Below, piece after piece: positions 43,400 through 52,987 of a DNA stretch of 64,000 nt. The stretch comes from Anaerolineales bacterium (GTDB lineage: Bacteria; Chloroflexota; Anaerolineae; Anaerolineales; Villigracilaceae). The notes under the pieces were generated by a model, which ran no database searches, had not been told where the DNA came from, and saw only the letters and a program-made list of their open reading frames with translations. The stretch is taken from NCBI GenBank assembly GCA_030680795.1, contig JAUXUL010000008.1, positions 1 through 64,000 on the forward strand, read 5' to 3'. Every line of letters begins with the position of its first letter. Within the stretch, counting starts at the first letter, position 1. The translations under genes were made by a program, and so were the position numbers.

Positions 43400-44368
43400 T
43401 TATAAAAGAGAATTTGAGTATTTATCCGCAAACAAAGCGGGTTGACCACCTGTATGCCAGAATAATACGGTTTCATCCTTCGTGAAGAATCCCTTGCGGA
43501 TCAGATCAATCATCCCAGCAGCGGCGCGGCCTGTGTAGACGGGGTCGAGCAACAAGCCTTCCTTGTTGGCAAATAGATGAATTGCTTCCCGCTCCCCTGC
43601 CCCAAAGACCCCATAACCCGCCTGACAATAATCTTCATTTGCAAGGACATCATCACGCGTGAAATTGATTCTTTCACCAAGTTTTTCACTGGCTTGTGAA
43701 GCCAATTCAGAAACATGGGATTTTAATTTCTCTTCGGGCTCGTCAATGCTAATTCCCAACACCTTGCCTTTGAAAGCAAACATACGTTGACCCAGGACAA
43801 GTCCCGCGTGCGTGCCGCCTGAGGATGTGCCGAAGACGATCCAATCCACTTTCATGTTTTGATTCATAAATTCTTCCATAGCGAATATATATCCCAGCGA
43901 GCCCGTTGGGCTTGATCCGCCGTAGGGTACCAGATAGGGTTTCCTTCCCGCCGCAACGGCATTATCAAAAGTTTCCTGCAAAATGCGGTCGCGGTCTTTG
44001 CGGTCTGCCACGGTAATTATTTCCGCGCCGAAGAGTTGGTCAAGTAGAAAGTTTGCGGATGCTTGTTTCGGTTTCTCGCCTGTTAGGACGAGCGTGCAAT
44101 CAAAGCCAAATCGCGCCGCGGCGGCGACTGTCTGGCGGCAATGATTCGATTGAATCGCGCCCGCAGAGATAAGCGTCTTCGCGCCCTGCTCGCGCGCTTC
44201 CGCTACAAGGAATTCCAACTTGCGGGTTTTATTCCCCCCGAAGGCAAGCCCTGTCTGGTCATCGCGTTTGATGAGGATGCGAGGCCCGCTAAGGGCTTCG
44301 GTCAGGCGCGGCAGTTCTTCAATTGGGGTTGGCAGATGGGCGAAATGTAATCGGGCATTTGCTTTCAT
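43400..44368 (-). CDS. PLP-dependent D-cysteine desulfhydrase / ACC deaminase family
   Basis: 322 residues of the fold-type II family: LPTPIEELPRLTEAL, the PLP Lys in FGGNKTRKLEFL, SAGAIQSNHCRQTVAAAARFG, and FGTSSGGTHAGLVLG for phosphate binding. Related enzymes deaminate 1-aminocyclopropane-1-carboxylate, D-cysteine or other D-amino acids; these cannot be separated by eye. Start at 44368 is set by AAGGAGGTGTGCC; a longer frame to 44434 runs into a repeat. Encoded after the FemAB-like genes. Confidence 0.85.
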   Translation of the reverse strand: MKANARLHFAHLPTPIEELPRLTEALSGPRILIKRDDQTGLAFGGNKTRKLEFLVAEAREQGAKTLISAGAIQSNHCRQTVAAAARFGFDCTLVLTGEKPKQASANFLLDQLFGAEIITVADRKDRDRILQETFDNAVAAGRKPYLVPYGGSSPTGSLGYIFAMEEFMNQNMKVDWIVFGTSSGGTHAGLVLGQRMFAFKGKVLGISIDEPEEKLKSHVSELASQASEKLGERINFTRDDVLANEDYCQAGYGVFGAGEREAIHLFANKEGLLLDPVYTGRAAAGMIDLIRKGFFTKDETVLFWHTGGQPALFADKYSNSLL

Positions 44369-44390
44369 GGCACACCTCCTTAATTTTCGT

Positions 44391-44463
44391 GATCCGTAAT
44401 CCGTGATCCGTAAGAAGCCTCCCAGCGTAATCACAATTACGAATTACGCAACACGGATTACGC
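44391..44463. repeat. ATCCGTA-type degenerate tandem and inverted repeat
   Basis: GTGATCCGTAATCCGTGATC then, 20 bases on, the inverted ACGCAACACGGATTACGCAC. It reaches into the last codons of the FemAB-like gene at 44458. Confidence 0.6.
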
Positions 44464-45627
44464 ACTTAATCCCTGCTTCGTCTTTTGTTTCCCGCGTAAC
44501 CGCATCATATCCAACACACGCGGCATGACTTCGGTGTATAGTTTATACCAGAGTTTATTTGGAACAAAATCATATGCGCCGAGAGTCCGTACCACTTCAC
44601 CGCCCAAACCTTCCTTGAAGCGGTAGACCCCCCACATCGAGTCGCTTTCGTCAAAGGTCTCAGGCGCGCCCCACAGGTCATAGGCGCTGCAGCCATTTGC
44701 TTTTGCACGCTTCATGGCTTCCCATTGCAAAAGATAGGTCGGCATCTTTTCACGATTAAGAATGCGTGACATGCCATACACATAATACGCACGCCCAGCA
44801 AACATATACAGGAAAATCGCAGCCACAGGTTCGCCGTCCACTTCGGCGATTAATGGGACGCAGGCTGGAAGGTTTGAAAGTTTCCAAGTTTCAAGGTTGG
44901 ACATAAACAATTTCCAAACGCCCATGTAATAATTTTCATCGCGGATCACAAAACCGTCACGCACCGAGGTTTCGGCATACATTTTATAGAGCATGGGCAG
45001 ATCGTCAACTGTGCCAGCGCGCACGCCCACGCCTTTTTTCTCTGCGAGGCGGATGTTGTAGCGCGTCTTCGGTTTCATGCGCATGAGGATCTCATCCTCG
45101 GTTGCAATCAAGTCAACGAGGACTGTATTCCTAAATTGGATCTGATCCGACGAATAGACCCAACCCCTGCGCTTCAAATCGGACCTCACAGTCTGCCCGT
45201 TGTTTTCTGTGACGTCTCCCTCGCTGTGAGAGACTCCGCGTCCCAACACCACATCGGGGTCAATTTTTAGGAGGATGGCGCCCTGTTTTTTAGCGAACGA
45301 TTGTAGGTCATTCAGCACACGAGTCCGCAAGGCTGTGTCCTTCCAATCCAATAGCGGACCTTTCGGCGTATAGAGAATGGACAGCCGAGCGGCGAATCCG
45401 CGGCTGATGATTTGCTTCTTGAGCACGAGGCACGCAGCCTGACAGTTTTCAGTTTTCAGTGACCAGTTGTCAGTGGTTTGAGAAATGTGAAATTTTCCGT
45501 CATCCGTCCAGATGGCGTAGAACGGAGTCCAACCGTACTTCGCCTTAACCTGTTCCCACTCATAGGTTTGGAGGAAGTGCGGGTTGGGTAAGTTTGAAAT
45601 AATTGAATTCCAAACAGATGAGCTCAT
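44458..45627 (-). CDS. FemAB-like aminoacyltransferase, paralogue 1
   Basis: 389 residues with two GNAT-like halves of the FemAB/FemX family: LPNPHFLQTYEWEQVKAKYGW at the N-terminus, MKPKTRYNIRLAEKKGV in the middle, and YLLQWEAMKRAKANGCSAYDLWGAPE with MWGVYRFKEGLGG toward the end. Family members add amino acids from aminoacyl-tRNA to lipid II or act in polysaccharide-linked pathways. Residues 49-63 (SQTTDNWSLKTENCQ) and about 242-253 (SNLETWKLSNLP) are coded by heptamer-like repeats. The Met at 45627 is preferred to one at 45648. A close paralogue is encoded at 46564 with an FRG gene between. Confidence 0.88.
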   Translation of the reverse strand: MSSSVWNSIISNLPNPHFLQTYEWEQVKAKYGWTPFYAIWTDDGKFHISQTTDNWSLKTENCQAACLVLKKQIISRGFAARLSILYTPKGPLLDWKDTALRTRVLNDLQSFAKKQGAILLKIDPDVVLGRGVSHSEGDVTENNGQTVRSDLKRRGWVYSSDQIQFRNTVLVDLIATEDEILMRMKPKTRYNIRLAEKKGVGVRAGTVDDLPMLYKMYAETSVRDGFVIRDENYYMGVWKLFMSNLETWKLSNLPACVPLIAEVDGEPVAAIFLYMFAGRAYYVYGMSRILNREKMPTYLLQWEAMKRAKANGCSAYDLWGAPETFDESDSMWGVYRFKEGLGGEVVRTLGAYDFVPNKLWYKLYTEVMPRVLDMMRLRGKQKTKQGLSA

Positions 45628-45632
45628 TATAG

Positions 45633-46571
45633 TTAAGGAACTCCCCAACTTTTTCTATTTTGAATGTCAGCAACAATACTATGATAGCCAGGATAAATTG
45701 ATGATGGTGAAACATCCAATTGAGCTAACAAACGAAGCAAATCACCCGCCTTAGTTACTGGCAATGTAAACTTTAGGAGTTTACAGCTACTAACATCTCG
45801 GCTTCGAGAACTGGAAGCTATTTTCTCCAAGATTACGTCAAATGGTAAAAAATCACCATCTCTTTCGTTAGTGTAATCGGGATGCACTAATGTAAACACC
45901 CCCTGTTGCGCCTTTAAGTTTGGATTGCTTGCCCCTGGAGCGGTAATACCTCTTAATGAGTATGAATTTTTCACCATGGATGTCCGAAGACCAAACCATG
46001 GATAATAAAAACCCCAAACTACAATTGGGGATTCATTGTCGCTGTTTTTTCCATTATTTTCACGTTTAATTCCACCTTCGGCGGCGAAATAAGCTGCGCA
46101 CAAGGAAGACAGAGTCCAATCTAACAATCGAGTTGGCACACCGTAATGCTGTGCTAAAGCGGTTAAAGACAAAACCTTTCCTAATGTAATCCATTCTACT
46201 GGATACTTATTAACAACATAGTGATCCATTCTAGCGTCATTGAGATTGGAACGCAATTCTTGGGAATCGTCAGGAATCGGAAAACCGCGTTTATCGGCAA
46301 TAGAAAAAAAGTCAAGCAGAAAATTTTTCTCAACTACAAGCAAATCCTTATAAGAGTCTATATTGTGCCTTGTCATAGATTTAATTTTAACTTCTCCATT
46401 TTTATCTTTACGGAAAAGCGAAGGTACTAATTTCCAATCCTGTCCTTGTCCCCTAAATAGCCAAGTAGGAGTTAATATATCACCTTGAAAATATTTCTCC
46501 GTAGGCAAAATGGCATACAAAAATTCACGCGCTGTTAAATAATTTTCCTCAACATACTCAATTTCAGCCAT
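45633..46571 (-). CDS. FRG-domain protein, AT-rich insertion
   Basis: 312 residues. The FRG domain is shown by TWLFRGQGQDWKLVPSLFR near residue 36 and by LSLTALAQHYGVPTRLLDWT in the middle, both signatures of that family; the enzymatic function of FRG proteins is not known to me, though they often occur in variable or defence-associated loci. The gene is visibly AT-richer than both neighbours and uses different codons. It lies 5 bases before one FemAB-like gene and overlaps the other by 8 bases, so it was placed into, or grew within, a tight operon. It is transcribed with it. Confidence 0.85.
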   Translation of the reverse strand: MAEIEYVEENYLTAREFLYAILPTEKYFQGDILTPTWLFRGQGQDWKLVPSLFRKDKNGEVKIKSMTRHNIDSYKDLLVVEKNFLLDFFSIADKRGFPIPDDSQELRSNLNDARMDHYVVNKYPVEWITLGKVLSLTALAQHYGVPTRLLDWTLSSLCAAYFAAEGGIKRENNGKNSDNESPIVVWGFYYPWFGLRTSMVKNSYSLRGITAPGASNPNLKAQQGVFTLVHPDYTNERDGDFLPFDVILEKIASSSRSRDVSSCKLLKFTLPVTKAGDLLRLLAQLDVSPSSIYPGYHSIVADIQNRKSWGVP

Positions 46572-47562
46572 GATTACCTGCTCTATTTACATACCAAGTA
46601 TAAGCCCAATACAACAACGGATTACAGACGCGGTCCAATGCTTGCGCGGCGCGTTTCAACTGTCCGCCGAAGCCTCGTTTGAAGCGGTAGACGCCCCAGA
46701 GTCCGTCGTGGCGGGTTTCGAAATTGGCTTCGAGTGTTTCTTCGTTTTCGTCGGGGACGCCCCAGAGATCGTATTCGTCACAGCCGCGCGCTTTTGCCCA
46801 GCGGATGGCTTCCCATTGCAAGAGATAGGTCGGCATGCGATTGCGTTCCTGGTCATTCGATGCGCCATAGACATACCACGCGCGTTTGCCATTTGCAAAG
46901 ACCATCAACGCAGCGAGAGGTTTGCCTTCGTATTCAGCGACCAATAACTCACATGTCCCTTTTGGATGGAACAAGTTGTATGCGCGTTGATAGTATTCCA
47001 GTGAATGCACGCCGAAGTTATCTCGCCCGCCTGTGACGGCCATCATTTCATGGAAGGCATGGATATCCTCCCATTTACGAACTGTCACCCCTTTTTTTTC
47101 AGCAAGGCGGATGTTGTAGCGGCATTTTGGTTTCATGCGTGCAAGAATTTGTTCTTCATCCTCTTTGGTGGAAACGATAATTGTACAGGGAGGCTGGATG
47201 TTATGAGGTGAAGGTTTGAAGGTTGAAAGTCGAAGATGAAATTCTTCAGTCCAGGCGTCGGGCTCAACTTTGAGGAAGATGGCATGATTCTTTTTACAAA
47301 TCGAATCCACCGCCTTCCAAAACTCTCCATCGTTCACTTTCCACTGTCCACCATCCACGGGTTTTGGCATGTAGCCGAGAGTCAAGCCCAAGGGCAGGCG
47401 GCGGAAGAGGATTTGTGCACCAACTTCGTTGTTTAGCATGAAGCGCACGGGTTTCCATCCAAAGCCTGCTTTAAGTTCGCCCCATTCGCCCATCTGAAGT
47501 AAATGTGCGTTGGGATGATGCTCTAAAAATTCATTCCAACCTGCGAGGGAAATTTGTGACAT
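46564..47562 (-). CDS. FemAB-like aminoacyltransferase, paralogue 2
   Basis: 332 residues, clearly homologous to the product of 44458: HPNAHLLQMGEWGELKAGFGW, MKPKCRYNIRLAEKKGV, YLLQWEAIRWAKARGCDEYDLWGVPDE and LWGVYRFKRGFGGQL. It is about 55 residues shorter. A heptamer-like repeat (47205-47240) encodes HLRLSTFKPSPHN. Both paralogues belong downstream of the exopolysaccharide genes, so they may modify cell-wall peptides or glycans during envelope assembly; role inferred from family and context. Fifteen bases separate it from the FlaA1-like gene. Confidence 0.88.
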   Translation of the reverse strand: MSQISLAGWNEFLEHHPNAHLLQMGEWGELKAGFGWKPVRFMLNNEVGAQILFRRLPLGLTLGYMPKPVDGGQWKVNDGEFWKAVDSICKKNHAIFLKVEPDAWTEEFHLRLSTFKPSPHNIQPPCTIIVSTKEDEEQILARMKPKCRYNIRLAEKKGVTVRKWEDIHAFHEMMAVTGGRDNFGVHSLEYYQRAYNLFHPKGTCELLVAEYEGKPLAALMVFANGKRAWYVYGASNDQERNRMPTYLLQWEAIRWAKARGCDEYDLWGVPDENEETLEANFETRHDGLWGVYRFKRGFGGQLKRAAQALDRVCNPLLYWAYTWYVNRAGNHG

Positions 47563-47576
47563 GATCTAGATCACCA

Positions 47577-49457
47577 TCAAAGCACGGATGTCATATCAGG
47601 TGGCAGAGTGGAGCGAATGGAACTGGAGGGGAGAAAATCATTGAGTGCGCGAATGAGATCATCGGTCTCGGAGTGAAGCGCAAATTGCGTAAGTTCTTCA
47701 ACGACACGGTCAAGGGCTTCGCCATCCACTTTTTCCTCCTCAGCGGCGCGAAAAATTTCCGCATGCTGCGTCGGCTTGAATCGCATGCCTTCCTCCCAAA
47801 GGTCTTCCCTTAGTTTTTCTCCTGGACGAATCCCTGTAAAGGCAATATCGATATCACGATGCGGTTCCAAACCAGAAAGTTTTATCAGGTCTTCGGCAAG
47901 ATCAAGAATGCGAACTTGCTGACCCATATTGAGCATGAATACTTCACCGCCCTGCCCCATCGAAGCGGCTTGCAATACAAGATGCACCGCTTCGGGAATG
48001 GTCATAAAATAACGATGCATTTCAGGATGTGTGACCGTGACGGGTCCACCGCGCGCAATTTGATTTTTGAAAAGCGGCACCACGCTGCCACGGCTGCCGA
48101 GCACATTTCCAAAACGAACCACCGAATACGCGCGCTTCGTGCGCTGAGCGGTATCGAGGACGATCATCTCCGCAAGGCGCTTGGTGGCGCCCATGATGCT
48201 GACGGGACGAACGGCTTTATCTGTGGAAATGAGCACGAGTCTTTCGACCCCATACCTGTTCGCTGTTTCGACGATATTTCTCGTGCCGAGGATATTGTTC
48301 GTGACCGCCTCTGCGACATTCACTTCCATCAAAGGGACATGCTTATGTGCGGCGGCATGAAAGACCACCTGCGGCTGGTGCAGTTTAAACATCTCGCCGA
48401 TGCGGCTCGCATCGCGCACATCGGCAATGACAGGATGAACGGACAGGGAAGGCATATCTTCATTGAGTTCGAGCAGCGATTCAAAAATGCTGTTCTCCCC
48501 ATGCCCGAGCAAGATAAGCTCCGCTGGTGACCAGCGCGCCACCTGATGGCAAATCTCACGTCCGATGGAACCACCTGCGCCCGTGACCAGGACGCGTTTG
48601 CCGCCCAGGATCGAACCCACCAAATGATCATCAATTGTGACGGGCTCGCGGCGCAGCAGGTCGGTGATATCCACTTCCCGCAATCGATTGACGCTGACCT
48701 TGCCGCCAATCAGTTCATACATACCCGGCATGGTACGCGAGGAGATTCCTTTTTGCCGGCAAGCGTCGTTAACCGAACGAATGATACGCCCGGGCGCGGA
48801 TGGAATGGCGATGATGACTTCGTCCACCTGCTGATTATCGAGAACATCCGCAAGTTTATTTACCCTGCCGATGACAGAGACGCCGTAGATCTGATGATTC
48901 TGCTTGGCAGGGTCGTCATCGAGAAAGCCGACGGGAACCAGATTCAACTGGGACGATTTTTGCAATTCGCGTACAACCAGCGCGCCCGCATCTCCAGCGC
49001 CAATGATGAGAGCGCGCCTGGCTTTTCCCTTGCGTGACGGAGTGTTCTGCTCTGCGAGGATGCGCAAAGCAAAGCGTGAGCCGCCGATCAGGACAAGTGA
49101 CAGGAGCCAGTCAATGCCGAGCGCGGAGCGAGGCATGCCGGGTTGAATCCATCCAAAACTGATGAGTAAAAGCATCACGCCAGAGGTCAAGACGGAAGCA
49201 GCCGTCACAGCAACTGTGATCAAGCGAAGTTCGCTGGTGCTCGCATAGACCCACAAGCGGCGATACAAACCGAAATAATAATAAACCGTGATTTTAACGA
49301 GTAATGCGACTGCGCACATTACAAGGGCGGCAGGGAAATAAAACGGCAGCTCTTTAACATCCAGGCGCAGGGCAAAACTACCCAGCACCGATACGATGAT
49401 GAGGGCTATATCGCCAATTAAGACAAAGCGGTTACGAATGTGAGAGCTGGATGACAT
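47577..49457 (-). CDS. Membrane NDP-sugar 4,6-dehydratase/epimerase, FlaA1/CapD/WbpM family
   Basis: 626 residues: four N-terminal membrane helices (about 12-125), a first Rossmann domain (LIIGAGDAGALVVREL), and a C-terminal extended SDR domain starting VLVTGAGGSIGREICHQ. The active site reads STDKAVRPVSIMGATKR, with Met where most SDRs have Tyr before x-x-x-Lys, as in other WbpM-type enzymes. These convert UDP-GlcNAc-type sugars into 4-keto-6-deoxy intermediates for surface polysaccharides. Encoded between an epimerase and the FemAB-like genes. Confidence 0.9.
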   Translation of the reverse strand: MSSSSHIRNRFVLIGDIALIIVSVLGSFALRLDVKELPFYFPAALVMCAVALLVKITVYYYFGLYRRLWVYASTSELRLITVAVTAASVLTSGVMLLLISFGWIQPGMPRSALGIDWLLSLVLIGGSRFALRILAEQNTPSRKGKARRALIIGAGDAGALVVRELQKSSQLNLVPVGFLDDDPAKQNHQIYGVSVIGRVNKLADVLDNQQVDEVIIAIPSAPGRIIRSVNDACRQKGISSRTMPGMYELIGGKVSVNRLREVDITDLLRREPVTIDDHLVGSILGGKRVLVTGAGGSIGREICHQVARWSPAELILLGHGENSIFESLLELNEDMPSLSVHPVIADVRDASRIGEMFKLHQPQVVFHAAAHKHVPLMEVNVAEAVTNNILGTRNIVETANRYGVERLVLISTDKAVRPVSIMGATKRLAEMIVLDTAQRTKRAYSVVRFGNVLGSRGSVVPLFKNQIARGGPVTVTHPEMHRYFMTIPEAVHLVLQAASMGQGGEVFMLNMGQQVRILDLAEDLIKLSGLEPHRDIDIAFTGIRPGEKLREDLWEEGMRFKPTQHAEIFRAAEEEKVDGEALDRVVEELTQFALHSETDDLIRALNDFLPSSSIRSTLPPDMTSVL

Positions 49458-49564
49458 TTGAAAGGGTGAGTGATGAATTGCAAAGGATGAAAGAAATTTA
49501 AAACGTAATATGAATTGCGCAGAATATGTTTACGCACTTAGGTATTTGCAAACCCGTGCATAGA

Positions 49565-50488
49565 TTAACCACCACGCATCTCTTTCACCGCTTCTTTCAC
49601 ACCTTCGGCCAAATTGACTTGAGGTTTGAAGCCGAGGACATCCATTATTTTCCCTGGTGCGCCAAGGGAACGATAGATATCGCCTGTACGCGGTTCGGCG
49701 TGAATAGGTTTGGGAGCATCGGGAAAGATTTCATAAAGAATGTCAACCAGGTCAAGCAGCCGAGTCTCGACACCAGTGCAGACGTTGAAGATCTGCCCCG
49801 CTGCGGCGGGATGTTCGGATGCGAGCAAATTCGCCTGCACCACGTCACGAACATTGACGAGGTCACGAGTCTGGCCGCCGTCACCGAAGATCGTGATCGG
49901 TTTATTGTCCAGCATACGGCGGATGAAGATCGGCACTGCCGCGGCATACATGGAGTCGGGTCGCTGGCGCGGGCCATAGACATTGAAATACCGCAAAGCA
50001 GCCACTTCCAGTCCGAATTGATGGGTGAATAATTCAGCGTACATTTCAGCCACTCGTTTTGAGATGGCATAAGGCGATAGCTGACGAAGCGGGGTTTCTT
50101 CTACGAGGGGCATGGCATCCGAGTCACCATAGACTGCCGCGCTGGATGCGATCACAACGCGCCTGACGCCTGCCTTGCGCGCCGCGTCAAACAATAAAGA
50201 TGTGCCTGTAATGTTCACATCAAAACATTCCTGCGGCTTTTCCATCGATTCAGGAACGGAGACGAACGCCGCTTCATGGAAGATGATCTCGACACCTTTG
50301 ACAGCCTGCGTAACTTTGGATACATCACGCAGATCACCTTCGAGAATTTCAATATCCAAATCTTTCAAATTCTCACGTTTGCCTGATGAGAAGTTATCTA
50401 ATACGCGAACCTGGCCGCCTCCCTGCAGCAGAGTAGACGCAACATGAGATCCAATAAACCCTGCGCCGCCTGTCACCAAATATTTCAT
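49565..50488 (-). CDS. NDP-sugar epimerase (UDP-glucose 4-epimerase-like)
   Basis: 307 residues of the extended SDR family: LVTGGAGFIGSHVAS at residues 4-18, the DNFSSGK NAD loop, SSAAVYGD with the catalytic Ser region, and SPYAISKRVAE with the Tyr-x-x-x-Lys. ALRYFNVYGPRQRPDSMYAA is typical of WbpP/GalE-like epimerases acting on UDP-GlcNAc or UDP-Glc. The start abuts the sugar transferase stop with no gap, so both are co-translated. The 107 bases after it hold only AT-rich repeat-like DNA. Confidence 0.9.
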   Translation of the reverse strand: MKYLVTGGAGFIGSHVASTLLQGGGQVRVLDNFSSGKRENLKDLDIEILEGDLRDVSKVTQAVKGVEIIFHEAAFVSVPESMEKPQECFDVNITGTSLLFDAARKAGVRRVVIASSAAVYGDSDAMPLVEETPLRQLSPYAISKRVAEMYAELFTHQFGLEVAALRYFNVYGPRQRPDSMYAAAVPIFIRRMLDNKPITIFGDGGQTRDLVNVRDVVQANLLASEHPAAAGQIFNVCTGVETRLLDLVDILYEIFPDAPKPIHAEPRTGDIYRSLGAPGKIMDVLGFKPQVNLAEGVKEAVKEMRGG

Positions 50489-51931
50489 TTATCTGCCTGT
50501 CCTTCTTAAGACCGTACCAATCGTACGCAGGACAGTATTGAAATCCAGGCTAAGGGTACGATGCTTAATATAATACAGGTCGTATTCAAGTTTTACAACG
50601 GTCTCTCTTACAGTGGCAACGTATCCATAATTGATCTGCGCCCAGCCCGTGAGGCCGGGTTTTACAAGCAGACGCGCACGGTAAAACGGAATTTTCTTTT
50701 GATACTCAGCCACCAATTCAGGACGTTCAGCGCGCGGACCTACCAGGCTGATCTCGCCGCGCAAGACACTCAAAAATTGAGGCATTTCATCCAGGCGTGT
50801 GTGCCGCAAAAAATTACCGACTCGAGTCACACGCGGATCATTATCCACGGCTATTTTAACTTCGCCATACTCCTCTGCGTTTTGCTTCATGGTGCGGAAC
50901 TTGAGAATTCTAAAAACCTTGCCTCCCCTGCCAAGCCTGGGTTGGGAATAGAAGATCGGGAATCCGCTTTCCAAGAGGATGGCAAGCGATATGAATGGGA
51001 AAATAAAAGCGAAGATCAGACATCCAAAAGCGCCGCCCAAAATATCCATCAACCTCTTGGAAAGTTCATACATGCCGCTGACTCGCACCTGATCCACAAA
51101 AGAGCGGATGACCCAGTCCGACTCGAGATGCTCAATCGGCACGCGCTGGGTCAACTCTTCATACATAATCGGCATGCGTGATACTTCCACACCGCGCTCC
51201 TGCGTATCCAGGATGGTTTGAAAAGTTTCGCCCTTGATCTCGCCGTTTATCGCCACCACAATATCTGAAACGCGATAATCTTCCACAAGGTCCAAAAGGT
51301 GCTCGCTGGTTCCAAGCACAGCAAAACCATAATAGGATTTGCTCTTCTTTATTAAATCATCATCTATGAATCCAAGCAAAAGAAAAGGCGGCGGGCTGAG
51401 TTTGCGATAAATATCCGCCAGGGAGTGACCTGCCTTGCCCGCGCCCACGATCAGCACACGGCGCATTAACCCTGACGAGGTGTAGAGTCGAATATAGATG
51501 GCGCGCCAGCCCAGAGTTAAGATCGAGGCGATGACAAGGAATGCGCCAACTGCAATACGCGGGAGAGAGTTCGGGTCGAGATTGATCGTAAAGAGCAGGG
51601 AATACGCCAGTAAACCAACGATCGGCGCCACCGCAATTCCGCGCAGTGTCTTCCTCCAATTTGCCGCGGAGTGCGGGTCGTATGATTCCACCATCAACAA
51701 AAGCCAGACAAGAGGAAGCAGGTAAAACCAAAGTGGAACTTCGATTGTGAGAAGGCGTTCGGCTCGGCCTGGCGCTATCCCGCTTTCGATCAGTTTATAA
51801 AGAGAATACTGATACCAAAAATAAATTGCGCCGCCCATGGCGCTAACAGATGCAATAAAATCTCCCACCATCAAAATGGTACGCTGCTCGCTTGGTCTTA
51901 AACGTAAAGAAGGACGATAGATATCAGCCAT
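50489..51931 (-). CDS. Undecaprenyl-phosphate sugar transferase (WbaP/EpsE-like)
   Basis: 480 residues: several N-terminal membrane helices (about 20-160), a CoA-binding-like Rossmann segment (VLIVGAGKAGHSLADIY), another membrane helix near 300, and the catalytic polyprenyl glycosylphosphotransferase domain with KRLMDILGG, VFRILKFRTMKQNAEEYG, RHTRLDEMPQFLSVLRGE and LVGPRAERPE. It transfers the first sugar phosphate to undecaprenyl phosphate, starting exopolysaccharide repeat-unit assembly. It overlaps the GT2 gene by 8 bases. Confidence 0.93.
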   Translation of the reverse strand: MADIYRPSLRLRPSEQRTILMVGDFIASVSAMGGAIYFWYQYSLYKLIESGIAPGRAERLLTIEVPLWFYLLPLVWLLLMVESYDPHSAANWRKTLRGIAVAPIVGLLAYSLLFTINLDPNSLPRIAVGAFLVIASILTLGWRAIYIRLYTSSGLMRRVLIVGAGKAGHSLADIYRKLSPPPFLLLGFIDDDLIKKSKSYYGFAVLGTSEHLLDLVEDYRVSDIVVAINGEIKGETFQTILDTQERGVEVSRMPIMYEELTQRVPIEHLESDWVIRSFVDQVRVSGMYELSKRLMDILGGAFGCLIFAFIFPFISLAILLESGFPIFYSQPRLGRGGKVFRILKFRTMKQNAEEYGEVKIAVDNDPRVTRVGNFLRHTRLDEMPQFLSVLRGEISLVGPRAERPELVAEYQKKIPFYRARLLVKPGLTGWAQINYGYVATVRETVVKLEYDLYYIKHRTLSLDFNTVLRTIGTVLRRTGR

Positions 51932-52934
51932 TTTTATTAAACAAATTTATGATGCCGCTCCACAAAAAACCCGCACCCCAGGCTAAATGCATAGTTGAGA
52001 TCGCAAGCGGCAACCCCAAAAGAAGAAAGCCTTTCCGTTTCTTAATTGCCAGTTTCAAACCAGCCAAACTCAGCGAAGCAAAATAAATGAATACCTGCGC
52101 CGCGAGTACAGACCGCATCAACACAACCCAGAAGGATAACACAATCAAGACAATCAAACTGAACACGAAGACAGGCGGTAAAGCCTGCCGCCAGCGCAAA
52201 GTGTGCGGATAACGCCTGAGCATTTTAAATTTCCAATAACCGTAACGCCAGTATTGGAGTGCAAGTTTTCCAAATGTACTGCGCGAAAAATAAATACAGC
52301 GAATGGACGGCTCCAGCCAGACCGTTCCGCCTGATTCACGCACGCGTGTGTTGAACTCGTAATCTTCATTCGCGAGCAAGGTTTCATCAAAGCCGCCAAT
52401 CTTATCGATCAACGCACGGCTGAAGGAACCAAAAGGCACAGTATCCACTGCGCCCGCTTTTGCATTGAGGCGATACAGCGCGTCCCCCACTCCCAAAGGA
52501 TGCGCCGCCGCAAAGGAAATAGATTCAGCCACCCAGGTTTCAGCGCTCGCACGGATCTCCCACACACCGCCCACGTTATCCCCTTTGCCTGATTGATGAG
52601 CCGAGACGCAACGCTCCACATATTCAGGAATGGGCATGGAATGCGCATCCAAACGGATAATGATCTCGCCTCTTGACTCACGAATGGCCTGATTCAATCC
52701 CGAGGGAATCGTCCGCACCGAATTCTCAACCACGCGCACAACCAGATCGGCATGCTCCTTTTGGAATGCAGCGATCACCTCCCGCGTACGGTCCGTGGAC
52801 AAGCCATCAGAGATGATCAATTCCATCTGCTCACGCGCATAAGTCTGCGCGAGAATGGAATCCAACAAATGGCGGATCGTGGCTTGCTCGTTGTAGCACG
52901 GAACAATGATGGAGACAAAAGGCAAGATGGTCAT
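51924..52934 (-). CDS. Family 2 glycosyltransferase
   Basis: 336 residues: N-terminal GT-A domain (VSIIVPCYNEQATIRHLLDS; nucleotide-binding IIRLDAHSMP with DxD-like D-A-H; FDETLLANEDYEFNTRVRESGG) and one or two C-terminal membrane helices (FVFSLIVLIVLSFWVVLM). It resembles ExoA-type transferases that extend lipid-linked oligosaccharides at the cytoplasmic face. First gene of the exopolysaccharide block after the two-component pair. Confidence 0.9.
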   Translation of the reverse strand: MTILPFVSIIVPCYNEQATIRHLLDSILAQTYAREQMELIISDGLSTDRTREVIAAFQKEHADLVVRVVENSVRTIPSGLNQAIRESRGEIIIRLDAHSMPIPEYVERCVSAHQSGKGDNVGGVWEIRASAETWVAESISFAAAHPLGVGDALYRLNAKAGAVDTVPFGSFSRALIDKIGGFDETLLANEDYEFNTRVRESGGTVWLEPSIRCIYFSRSTFGKLALQYWRYGYWKFKMLRRYPHTLRWRQALPPVFVFSLIVLIVLSFWVVLMRSVLAAQVFIYFASLSLAGLKLAIKKRKGFLLLGLPLAISTMHLAWGAGFLWSGIINLFNKNG

Positions 52935-52987
52935 TCTTGTGATTTAGGCATGGATTCGCAGCCAAAAGAAAGGCGGCGGGAAGGTAA

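Noticed and set aside
48546-49037. 163-codon plus-strand frame opposite the FlaA1-like gene
   Set aside because: Antisense shadow of conserved SDR coding sequence.
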